Assembly (NCBI RefSeq): GCF_001552075.1 | Contig: NZ_BCQM01000001.1 | Coordinates: 1 to 64,000, forward strand | DNA length: 64,000 nt | Reading direction: 5' to 3' | Source of the DNA: Arthrobacter luteolus NBRC 107841 | GTDB taxonomy: Bacteria > Actinomycetota > Actinomycetes > Actinomycetales > Micrococcaceae | In this document: piece by piece, positions 46,963-54,337 of the stretch | Numbering within the stretch: the first letter of the stretch is position 1 | Layout of the letters: every line of letters starts with the position of its first letter | Made by a program: the position numbers and the translations under genes | Notes under the pieces: generated by a model | What the model was told of the DNA's origin: nothing | Databases searched by the model: none | Seen by the model: the letters and a program-made list of their open reading frames with translations, nothing else

Positions 46963-47992
46963 CCAACTGACAGAGGGGGCCCGCCCCCTGGACGCCGACG
47001 CCTCCCCGGCCGTCGAGACACTTTCCATGCAGGGAGCACTCAACCGTGCGCTTGCAGAGATCCTGGCCGCCGATGAAAAGGCCGTGGTGCTCGGTGAAGA
47101 CGTCGGCCGGCTCGGCGGCGTCTTCCGCATCACGGACGGACTCCAGAAGCGTTTTGGTGCCGACCGGGTCTTTGACACGCCGCTGGCCGAATCCGGAATC
47201 CTGGGGATGTCGGTTGGCCTGGCCATGGCTGGCTTTCACCCCATCCCCGAGGTGCAGTTTGACGGCTTCACCTACCCCGCCGTCAACCAGATCATCACGC
47301 AGCTCGCCCGGATGAACTACCGCAGCCGCGGCACGCTCCCCATGCCGGTCACCCTGCGCGTTCCCAGCTTCGGCGGCATCCGCGCGCCGGAACACCACGG
47401 AGAGTCGCTCGAAGCCCTCTTCGCCCATGTTCCGGGGCTGCAGGTGGTCTCACCTTCCAGCCCGCACGAGGCCTACCACCTGCTTAAGTACGCCGCCTCC
47501 CGCCCGGATCCGGTGGTCTTTATGGAACCGAAGTCCCGCTACTGGCAGAAGGACTCCGTTGACTTCGCGGATTCCGGCTCACCGCTGGGATCCAAGGTGG
47601 TCCGGCCCGGAAAGCACCTGACCCTCGTCGCCTGGGGCGCCATGGTGGCCCGCTGCCTGCAGGTGGCAGAGCTTGCGGCCGAAGACGGAATCGAAATCGA
47701 AGTCCTGGACCTGCGCTGGCTCAAGCCGATCGACGCCGAGGGGCTGGCGGCTTCGGTCAGCCGGACCAGGCGCGCCGTGGTGGTCCATGAAGCTCCGCTG
47801 ACCGCAGGCCTCGGAGCGGAAGTCGCCGCACTCATCACCCAGCGGTGCTTTGACACACTGCGCGCTCCGGTGGAACGGGTCACCGGATTCGACGTACCGT
47901 ATCCCTCAGGTGACCTCGAAGACGAATACATCCCGAACATTGACCGCATCCTCTTTGGGATCCAGCGAGTATTGGAGTACCGACGTGGCTGA
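46955..47992 (+). CDS. 2-oxoacid dehydrogenase E1 component, beta subunit
   Basis: 345 residues from ATG 46955, with GGAGGA eight bases upstream, overlapping the E1 alpha stop by 8 bases. Family segments include VVLGEDVGRLGGVF, DTPLAESGILGMSVGLAMAG, RVPSFGGIRAPEHHGES and the C-terminal transketolase-like domain with VVVHEAPLTAGLG. It forms an alpha2beta2 E1 tetramer with the preceding gene product. The next gene starts 8 bases before its stop, so stoichiometric translation is likely. Confidence 0.93.
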   Translation: MSSQLTEGARPLDADASPAVETLSMQGALNRALAEILAADEKAVVLGEDVGRLGGVFRITDGLQKRFGADRVFDTPLAESGILGMSVGLAMAGFHPIPEVQFDGFTYPAVNQIITQLARMNYRSRGTLPMPVTLRVPSFGGIRAPEHHGESLEALFAHVPGLQVVSPSSPHEAYHLLKYAASRPDPVVFMEPKSRYWQKDSVDFADSGSPLGSKVVRPGKHLTLVAWGAMVARCLQVAELAAEDGIEIEVLDLRWLKPIDAEGLAASVSRTRRAVVVHEAPLTAGLGAEVAALITQRCFDTLRAPVERVTGFDVPYPSGDLEDEYIPNIDRILFGIQRVLEYRRG

Positions 47993-48314
47993 AATTTCCT
48001 TTCCCCTGCCCGACCTCGGCGAAGGCCTGATCGAAGCAACAGTCCTCGAGTGGCTGGTGGCCCCGGGAGACCAGGTTGAGCGCAACCAGCCGCTGGTGGA
48101 GGTGGAAACCTCCAAATCCGCCGTCGAGCTTCCCTCGCCGCAGGCCGGGATCGTAGCCCGCATTTACGGCGAACCGGGCGAAAAGATCAACGTGGGTGAG
48201 CCGCTGGTGGTGTTTGAGGTTCCGGATAACACCGCAGGCATTGTCGGCACCGTTCCCGAGGAAGCCCCGGCGCGCCGCCGGGTCCGGCTTTCCGCCGTCC
48301 TGGACGAGGACTGA
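47985..48314 (+). CDS. Free-standing lipoyl-domain protein (E2-like, no catalytic domain)
   Basis: 109 residues from a GTG that overlaps the E1 beta stop in GTGGCTGA. The first ~80 residues are a complete lipoyl domain (FPLPDLGEGLIEATVLEWLV) with the lipoyl-lysine K44 in VEVETSKSAVEL. Residues 85-109 are a short basic/acidic tail. The subunit-binding domain and the ~230-residue acyltransferase core of a normal E2 are absent, and no frameshift remnant is visible. The next gene, overlapping at ATGA, encodes an alpha/beta hydrolase. In one known E2 form, AcoC of some acetoin dehydrogenases, these two modules are fused. Confidence 0.88.
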   Translation: MAEISFPLPDLGEGLIEATVLEWLVAPGDQVERNQPLVEVETSKSAVELPSPQAGIVARIYGEPGEKINVGEPLVVFEVPDNTAGIVGTVPEEAPARRRVRLSAVLDED

Positions 48315-49129
48315 TGACGGCGGGCACCCTCGACGGCACGGAAATGGCACTGCATCTCGAGGTCCATGATCCCGCCGAGGGAACGGACGCCGGCCTGCGG
48401 CCCATTCTGCTGCTGCATGGCTTTGCCTCCTCGACGGAAATGAACTGGCAGTCCACCGGCTGGATCCCGGCCCTTACCGGGGCTGGACGGCGGGTAATCG
48501 CCGTCGACCTTCCCGGCCATGGGCGCAGCCCTGCTCCGGCGGCCAGGGACAGCTACCGGCCCAGCCAAATCAGGGCCGGTCTCCTGCAGCTGCTTAGTAC
48601 CAACGGGGTCCGGCCGCTGGCGGCCGGTGACGACTCCTCCGGCGTCGACGTTGTTGGCTACTCTCTCGGCTCCCGCCTGGCATGGGAATTCGGGGCAGAA
48701 GCTCCGGCCTATGTGCACCGGATGGTTCTGGGCGGCCCGGGCACCGGCGATCCGCTGGCCGGCTTCGACCTGGCCGGTGCACGTGCCTCGCTTGCCGAGG
48801 GGACACCCATCCCCGATCCGGTCAGCGCGGACCTGCTGCGGATGGCAACCCTGGTTCCGTCCAATAACCTCGAGGCCTTGTTCACACTGATCGAAGCGAT
48901 CAAACAGGAGCCGTTCCGGCCCGGGGATGCTGTTCCCGCCATGCCGCTGCTGCTGGTCGCCGGGGACAAGGATGCGCTGGCCGCCACCGCTCCACAGCTG
49001 GCAGAACTCAGCGGCCGGGCAGACCTGCTTCTGCTGCCGGGCCGGAGCCATTCCAATGCGGTGACCTCACGGGCCTTCAAGAGCGCTGCGGTGGAGTTCC
49101 TCGGTCCGGACACCGCTGCTGCCGTCTAG
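48314..49129 (+). CDS. Alpha/beta-fold hydrolase, possible split E2 partner
   Basis: 271 residues, starting in an ATGA overlap with the lipoyl gene. The fold's strand-turn HGFASS forms the oxyanion region; the nucleophile elbow is VVGYSLGS (S117), the acid is D218 or D220 in VAGDKDALA, and the base is H246 in GRSHSNAV. There is no signal peptide. Together with the 109-residue lipoyl protein it makes ~380 residues, the size of AcoC-type E2 proteins that join a lipoyl domain to an alpha/beta hydrolase. A role in moving the acyl group from lipoate to CoA is inference; a hydrolase of the E1 product is the alternative. Confidence 0.87.
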   Translation: MTAGTLDGTEMALHLEVHDPAEGTDAGLRPILLLHGFASSTEMNWQSTGWIPALTGAGRRVIAVDLPGHGRSPAPAARDSYRPSQIRAGLLQLLSTNGVRPLAAGDDSSGVDVVGYSLGSRLAWEFGAEAPAYVHRMVLGGPGTGDPLAGFDLAGARASLAEGTPIPDPVSADLLRMATLVPSNNLEALFTLIEAIKQEPFRPGDAVPAMPLLLVAGDKDALAATAPQLAELSGRADLLLLPGRSHSNAVTSRAFKSAAVEFLGPDTAAAV

Positions 49130-49319
49130 ACCCGCCAGGTCAAGACTTGGTCACGACCGGCCGGAAATGGGACCCGCAGGGTGGGGGTACAGGCTAAGAT
49201 CAAACAGTCAGTACACTTAAACAATTACTAAGCGTGCTTTCGATTTTTGCCTTTTCCCTTTCCCCTGCATTTTTTGCTGCAGTTTTTGTGCTGCAGTCCA
49301 CCCATAAGTGAGGACGCCG

Positions 49320-50264
49320 TTGGACCTATTCCTGGGGCAGCGCTACCGCATTACCGAGCTCATCGGCACCGGCGGCGCTGCATCCGTACACCGCGCAACG
49401 GATGAGAACCTGGGACGCGAAGTTGCCGTGAAGCTGTTTCGGCCCACTGTGCAGGAAGACGACGATTACCGCCGGCAGCACACCGAAACGCTGCTCCTGG
49501 CGACGCTTAACCATCCGGGGCTGGTCACGCTCCTCGACGCCGGCGTGCACCACGATGAGGACGGCCGCGTCCTGAGCTACCTCGTGATGGAGCTGGTGGA
49601 CGGACCGGATCTGCGCCGCACCCTTAAGTCGGGTCCGCTGCCCCCGGTCTCTGTCGCGTCGCTCGGCGCTGACCTGGCCGATGCACTTGCCTATGTGCAT
49701 TCCCAGGGTGTCATCCACCGCGATGTGAAGCCGGCGAACATCCTGCTCTACCCGCAGGAGCACGATTCACGGCTGTACCCCAAACTCACGGACTTCGGCA
49801 TCGCCCGCATGGTGGAAGCCACGGTCGCCACCGCACACGGCGCGACGATCGGCACCGCGAATTACCTCAGCCCGGAACAGGCCCAGGGCGGAACAGTCCA
49901 GCCTTCAACGGATGTCTATTCGCTGGGCCTGGTGCTCCTTGAATCACTGACCGGGGAAAAGGCCTTCCCTGGCCCCATCGTGGAAGCGGCGGTCGCCCGC
50001 CTGCTCCGGGATCCGGAGATCCCCGCTGCCCTCGGCGAGGACTGGACGGATCTGCTGCGCGCCATGACGGCGCGGCTTCCTGACGTCCGCCCGGCAGCGC
50101 AGGATGCTGCGGCGGCACTGCGCCTGCTGGCTGCCGAGCCCGATGTTGCCCTGGCCGTCGGAGGCGCGGCGGTCCCGGAAGACGAGGAAGTCAGCACCGG
50201 CGGCATCACCACCGGTAATATCTACATCCCGCTGCCGCCCGACCACGCACCCAGCCTGGGCTAG
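49320..50264 (+). CDS. Soluble serine/threonine protein kinase
   Basis: 314 residues from TTG 49320, which has GAGGA five bases upstream; GTG 49308 is an alternative. The kinase domain fills nearly the whole protein: glycine loop IGTGGAASVHRA, catalytic lysine in VAVKLF, HRDVKPANILL, DFGIAR and activation segment GTANYLSPEQA. The C-terminal ~35 residues are acidic and Gly/Thr-rich. Unlike PknB it has no membrane helix and no PASTA repeats, so it acts in the cytosol. It is a single gene with a pyrimidine-rich upstream region. Substrates unknown. Confidence 0.92.
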   Translation: MDLFLGQRYRITELIGTGGAASVHRATDENLGREVAVKLFRPTVQEDDDYRRQHTETLLLATLNHPGLVTLLDAGVHHDEDGRVLSYLVMELVDGPDLRRTLKSGPLPPVSVASLGADLADALAYVHSQGVIHRDVKPANILLYPQEHDSRLYPKLTDFGIARMVEATVATAHGATIGTANYLSPEQAQGGTVQPSTDVYSLGLVLLESLTGEKAFPGPIVEAAVARLLRDPEIPAALGEDWTDLLRAMTARLPDVRPAAQDAAAALRLLAAEPDVALAVGGAAVPEDEEVSTGGITTGNIYIPLPPDHAPSLG

Positions 50265-50270
50265 GCAGTG

Positions 50271-50468
50271 TCAGGACCCGCCACCCCCGGCGGCGTCCGT
50301 GTCCTCTTCCGGTTCAAAGTTCGAGGCTTCGTCGCCGCTTCCTGCCGCAACGCCGTCGTCCGACGCCGGAATAGTACCTTCCGGCCCGGCTCCGCCCTTC
50401 GCCTCCGGACGCTCCTCCGGCTCCGGCCCGTCCTGCTCCCGGGGCTGCTGCTTGCCTGATTCAGCCAT
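50271..50468 (-). CDS. Small acidic, probably disordered protein
   Basis: 65 residues. The ATG follows GGGAG with six-base spacing, a convincing ribosome site. The composition is Glu/Asp/Gly/Pro-rich with no hydrophobic core, ending in EPEEDTDAAGGGGS, so the protein is likely unstructured. It faces the kinase gene and its stop lies six bases from the kinase stop. Similar small acidic proteins occur in many actinobacteria, but I do not recognise a named family. Confidence 0.7.
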   Translation of the reverse strand: MAESGKQQPREQDGPEPEERPEAKGGAGPEGTIPASDDGVAAGSGDEASNFEPEEDTDAAGGGGS

Positions 50469-50547
50469 GACTGTCTCCCTTTGGCTGGTACCTCGGCCGC
50501 GCTGCCTGCCGTGACCGCTGACTTCCGATACTAGGCCACCATCCTTT

Positions 50548-50606
50548 AACTGGACAGGGACCCGGCTTCCCCGCCGAAGCGGAGGAAGCCAGGTCCCTGT
50601 CCAGTT
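50548..50606. terminator. Long hairpin after the NitT-type operon
   Basis: 23-base arms with a single mismatch surround a 13-base region, 34 bases after the ATPase stop. On the minus strand the U-run is short (GTTAAAGG). It terminates the transporter operon and may insulate the small acidic protein. Confidence 0.75.
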
Positions 50607-50639
50607 CCGGACAGCTCTCCGGAAGCGTTCCCCGGGCCG

Positions 50640-51545
50640 CTAGGAAGCGTTCACTTCCCCGGCAGAAGGCAGACCGTTCTCCGCATCTGCGGCGTGCGGC
50701 ACCGTGACCCGCGGGTCCACCGGCGCCGTGGTGGCTGCACCCTTGTTCTTCTTCGCGATCTGGATCTGCTCATAGACGTGGTTGCGCAGTTCCACGAAAC
50801 GCGGCAGCGAACGCGTGGTGAGCTGGTCGCGCTTTTCGGGCAGATCGATGATGATGTCTTCCTGGACAACGGTAGGCGAGCTGGACAGCACCACCACCCG
50901 CTCCCCCAGGTAGACGGACTCGTCAATGTCGTGCGTGACGAAGAGGATGGTGACGCCCAGCTTCTCCCACACGTCACGGACCAGGTCCTCGAGGTCGGCG
51001 CGGGTCTGGGCGTCGACGGCGGCGAACGGCTCATCCATCAGCAGCACCTTGGGCTGGTAAGCGACGGCGCGGGCGATGGCCACACGCTGCTGCATACCGC
51101 CGGAAAGCTGCCAGGGGTAGCTGGTGGGCACGTGGGACAGACCCACGGCCTCCAGTGCGTTGTCCACCAGCTGGTTCCGCTCGGCCTTGGCAATTCCTGC
51201 GTTCTTCAGGGGAAGCTCGACGTTGCCCCGGACCGTCATCCAGGGGAACAGGCTGCGCCCGTATTCCTGGAAGACCACTGCCATGTCCTTCGGCGGTTCG
51301 GTGACTTTCTTACCGGCCAGGACAACTTCGCCCGAGGTCGGCGCCATCAGGCCGGCGATGATCTTCAGCAGAGTCGTCTTGCCGCTGCCGGAGGGGCCCA
51401 CCAGGCAGACCAGTTCCCCCGGACGCAGGTCGAAGGTCAGGTTCCGGACGGCTTCGATTTCGCCGGCGTCAACCTTGTAGATCTTCTGGATACCCCGGAC
51501 CGAAAGCAGCGGCTGGCCCTGGCCATCCGTGGGATTACTCTGCAT
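50640..51545 (-). CDS. ABC ATPase of a NitT/TauT-type importer
   Basis: 301 residues. Walker A GPSGSGKTT, signature LSGGMQQR and Walker B leading into MDEPFAAVD are those of the nitrate/sulfonate/bicarbonate (SsuB/TauB/NrtD) class, with Q-loop VFQEYGRSLFPW. The C-terminal ~60 residues extend beyond the ABC core. It overlaps the upstream permease by 11 bases. The operon order is binding protein, permease, permease, ATPase. Confidence 0.93.
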   Translation of the reverse strand: MQSNPTDGQGQPLLSVRGIQKIYKVDAGEIEAVRNLTFDLRPGELVCLVGPSGSGKTTLLKIIAGLMAPTSGEVVLAGKKVTEPPKDMAVVFQEYGRSLFPWMTVRGNVELPLKNAGIAKAERNQLVDNALEAVGLSHVPTSYPWQLSGGMQQRVAIARAVAYQPKVLLMDEPFAAVDAQTRADLEDLVRDVWEKLGVTILFVTHDIDESVYLGERVVVLSSSPTVVQEDIIIDLPEKRDQLTTRSLPRFVELRNHVYEQIQIAKKNKGAATTAPVDPRVTVPHAADAENGLPSAGEVNAS

Positions 51546-52308
51546 GTTCTACCTCTCTCAAACCGTGGTACCAGCCGAGAATGCGGCGTTCGGCCCACTG
51601 GAACATAAATGACATGGCCACACCGATCAGCCCAAGGACCACGATGCCGCTCCACATCTCCGGGATAGCGAAGGAGCGCTGGAACTGGACGATGGTGAAG
51701 CCGAGACCTTCGGAAGATGCGAACATCTCCGAAATCACCATCAGGATCAGGCCGATGGACAGGCACTGACGCACACCCGCCATGATCTGCGGGCTGGCGC
51801 TGGGCAGGACCAGGTAGCGCAGCCGGGCGACTCCGCTGATCCGGAACGTGCGGGCGGAATCGCTGAGCACGCCGTCGACCGCGCGGACGCCTTCGATGGT
51901 GTTCAGCAGCACCGGCCAGATGCAGCCCGAGACGATGACCGCAATCTTCATCTGGTCATTGACGCCGATGAGCAGCATCAGCACCGGAATAAGCACCGGC
52001 GGCGGAATGGCCCGGAAGAACTCCAGAACCGGTTCCAGCAGGTTCCGGAGCCAGCGCGTGGTGCCGACCAGGATGCCGAGCCCCGTGCCCAGGACGATTG
52101 CCAGCAGGATGCCGATGACCAGCCTGGTGAGGCTGGGCAGCACGTCCTCGACCAGCCGCTCCCCCGTCCAGACCGTCACGAGCTTGTCCACCAGCATGCC
52201 GGGCTTGGGGACGAAGAAGTTGGTGCTTCCCAGCGTGCTGATCCACCAGATGAAAATCAGCAGCGCAGGCAGTGCAACCAGATAGCCGGCTTTCTTGAGC
52301 GTGTTCAT
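51535..52308 (-). CDS. NitT/TauT-type ABC permease
   Basis: 257 residues, with about six membrane helices. The EAA-like loop (ISGVARLRYLVLPSASPQIMAG) is typical of SsuC/TauC-type permeases that pair with the ATPase encoded next. It overlaps the preceding permease gene by four bases. Two different permeases in the operon suggest a heterodimeric channel, less usual for this class, where one permease often forms a homodimer. Confidence 0.92.
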   Translation of the reverse strand: MNTLKKAGYLVALPALLIFIWWISTLGSTNFFVPKPGMLVDKLVTVWTGERLVEDVLPSLTRLVIGILLAIVLGTGLGILVGTTRWLRNLLEPVLEFFRAIPPPVLIPVLMLLIGVNDQMKIAVIVSGCIWPVLLNTIEGVRAVDGVLSDSARTFRISGVARLRYLVLPSASPQIMAGVRQCLSIGLILMVISEMFASSEGLGFTIVQFQRSFAIPEMWSGIVVLGLIGVAMSFMFQWAERRILGWYHGLREVEHAE

Positions 52309-53093
52309 ACAACGACCTCCCCGCGGACCGAGCTGTGCCAGGACAGGGTGCGGCGTTCAACGAAGCGCATGCCCATATTGATCAGGATGCCGAGCACGCC
52401 GGTGGTCAGCACGAGCGCGTACATCTGGGAAATCGCACCGCCGGACTGGGCGTTGGCGATCTCCTTGCCCAGACCCGGGGAGCCGATGATCAGGCTGGCG
52501 GTGATCGCCAGGATCAGGGCCACGGCCGCGGCCAGCCGGATGCCGGTCATCAGGTACGGCAGCGTGGTGGGCCATACGACGTACCGGATCCGGGCCAGCG
52601 GGCCCAGACCGAAGCTCTTGGCTGTGTTGCTGGCAACGGGGTCAACGTCCGCCACCCCGTACAGGACCTGAATCAGGACCTGCCAGAAGGAGGCGTAGAT
52701 GACCAGCAGGAGAGTCGATTCGAGCCTGAGTCCGAAGAGCAGCACTGCCAGCGGAATCAGGGCGACCGAGGGAATCGGGCGCAGGAACTCGATCGTCGAG
52801 TTGGTGGCCTTCCGCAGGAAGTCGCTGGAGCCGATCACCAGTCCCAGCACGATGGCTGCGACAGTGGCGATGAGCAGGCCCAGGAACCAGCCTGTCATGG
52901 TATCCAGGACCGCGGTCCAGAAAGCTCCCAGGCCCAGATTGCTGAAGAAGACTCCCAGGACTTCACTGGCGGGAGGTAGGAAACGGGGATTGACCACGCC
53001 CAGCCGGGGAATCAGTTCCCAGGTCAGCAGGAATCCGAGGATTCCCGCCAAACCCAGCAACGGCCCCGTGGGGAGTCGTTTGGAGGTGTTCAT
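52305..53093 (-). CDS. NitT/TauT-type ABC permease, second
   Basis: 262 residues with about six helices. The cytoplasmic loop SFGLGPLARIRYVVWPTTLPYLMTG-like region carries the ATPase contact. It resembles the neighbouring permease in layout (LPPASEVLGVFFSNLG at the N-terminus) but differs clearly in sequence. It lies between the binding-protein gene (33 bases upstream) and the second permease (4-base overlap). Confidence 0.92.
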   Translation of the reverse strand: MNTSKRLPTGPLLGLAGILGFLLTWELIPRLGVVNPRFLPPASEVLGVFFSNLGLGAFWTAVLDTMTGWFLGLLIATVAAIVLGLVIGSSDFLRKATNSTIEFLRPIPSVALIPLAVLLFGLRLESTLLLVIYASFWQVLIQVLYGVADVDPVASNTAKSFGLGPLARIRYVVWPTTLPYLMTGIRLAAAVALILAITASLIIGSPGLGKEIANAQSGGAISQMYALVLTTGVLGILINMGMRFVERRTLSWHSSVRGEVVV

Positions 53094-53126
53094 AAGGTCT
53101 CGATCTGTCGAGGACGAAGTCCGGTG

Positions 53127-54113
53127 TTAGTCCTGTGCGGGCAGCATGGCGGCCAGGTCCGGCGCCTTGGAAAGCGTTCCGTAGCTTGCGGCAGCCTCGC
53201 CCAGGACGGTCAGTCCGTCACGGTCGAACTCTGCCCGGAAGGTCGGCAGGATCATCTTGGCGCGCATCTCCTCGTCGATCTTGGTGTAGGTGCCGACGAT
53301 GTCGCGGACAGCGTCCGGATTCTCCTGCGCGTAGTCCAGTGACTTCTTCATTGCAGCCGTGAACTTTTCGACGAGTTCCGGGTTTTCCTGGGCGTACTGG
53401 CTTGAGGTGAAGTAGCCGGAGATGTCCAGGTTCTCGTGGGTCTCGGCGAAGTTGTAGGCAATCACGCGGGCGCCGTTGTCCACCGACTGGGTCAGGAACG
53501 GGTCCAGGATCCAGGCTGCATCAACCTGGCCGCCTTCAATTGCGGCCGGAGCATCGGGGAAGGGGATCTCCACGAACTTGATGCTCTCCTGGTCGCCGCC
53601 GGCGTTCTCGACGACCTTGCGGATCGTGGTGTCCCCGATGTTGGAGAGGTTGTTGACCGAGACGGTCTTGCCGGAGAGGTCCGCTGCAGTCTGGATGTCC
53701 GAGCCTGCCGGAACAACGACGGCGCCGAAGTCGGAGGAGGTGTCACCGGTGGTCGAGTTGCCGTTCGACACGAACTCCAGGTTCAGGCCCTTGTCATTGG
53801 CAACCATTACCGACACCACGTTGCCGAAGGCAAACTGGAAGTCGCCGCTGACCACGCCGGGAACAGCTGCTGCGCCGCCGGTGGTGGTCTGGATGTCGAG
53901 GTCGATCCCTTCCGCTTCGAAGAAGCCCTGCTCCTTGCCAAGCCAGATAGGTGCGGTGTCAACGATCGGAATAACACCAACGGACAGCGCGGTCAGGCCG
54001 GCGGAGCCCTCAGCCTCCCCGGTGCTCTCGTCACCGGAAAGGGAACCGCCGCCACAGGCGCTGAGAGCGAGAGCCACCGTGGCAGCGAGGATGACGGGGA
54101 CAGTACGTTTCAC
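53127..54113 (-). CDS. NitT/TauT-type substrate-binding lipoprotein
   Basis: 328 residues from a GTG with AAGGAG eight bases upstream. A signal sequence ends in lipobox LSAC (C20). The rest is an NMT1/THI5-like or SsuA-type domain: VGVIPIVDTAPIWLGKEQGFFEAEG and TTTGGAAAVPGVVSGDFQFAFG are characteristic. Typical ligands are sulfonates, nitrate, taurine or pyrimidine/thiamine precursors; none is fixed by the sequence. No desulfonation or thiamine genes are adjacent. It opens the four-gene operon. Confidence 0.92.
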   Translation of the reverse strand: MKRTVPVILAATVALALSACGGGSLSGDESTGEAEGSAGLTALSVGVIPIVDTAPIWLGKEQGFFEAEGIDLDIQTTTGGAAAVPGVVSGDFQFAFGNVVSVMVANDKGLNLEFVSNGNSTTGDTSSDFGAVVVPAGSDIQTAADLSGKTVSVNNLSNIGDTTIRKVVENAGGDQESIKFVEIPFPDAPAAIEGGQVDAAWILDPFLTQSVDNGARVIAYNFAETHENLDISGYFTSSQYAQENPELVEKFTAAMKKSLDYAQENPDAVRDIVGTYTKIDEEMRAKMILPTFRAEFDRDGLTVLGEAAASYGTLSKAPDLAAMLPAQD

Positions 54114-54218
54114 GAAAAGAGCTCCTTGTGCGTGGGGGACCCCGGTTGGACGGAGACGGGGCCGAGAACATCCTGCGGCAGCGAGTGTTCGCATGCTGAA
54201 CAAGAGTTCTACAGGTAG

Positions 54219-54247
54219 ACGCTATGAAATACGTCACTCTTCGTCAA
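54219..54247 (-). promoter_or_regulatory. Candidate promoter of the NitT-type operon
   Basis: On the minus strand TTGACG (54242-54247) and TAGCGT (54219-54224) are separated by 17 bases, a good match to housekeeping sigma spacing, about 105 bases before the binding-protein start. Confidence 0.45.
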
Positions 54248-54337
54248 GGAAAAAACGTGATTGGAGCCACATTCGATACCCGCGCGTAATGTATCCGGGC
54301 CGCCCGCAAAGAATGCGCGCAATGAGGCGGTGCTCAG

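Noticed and set aside
47985-49129. Reading lipoyl and hydrolase genes as one frameshifted AcoC gene
   Set aside because: The lipoyl frame ends with a clean stop overlapping a proper ATG (ATGA), and the spacing matches the other coupled genes of the operon. A sequencing error cannot be fully excluded.
49276-49296. CTGCAG repeated on both sides of TTTTTGTG before the kinase gene
   Set aside because: The stem is short (five or six pairs) and has no clear link to a terminator or operator.
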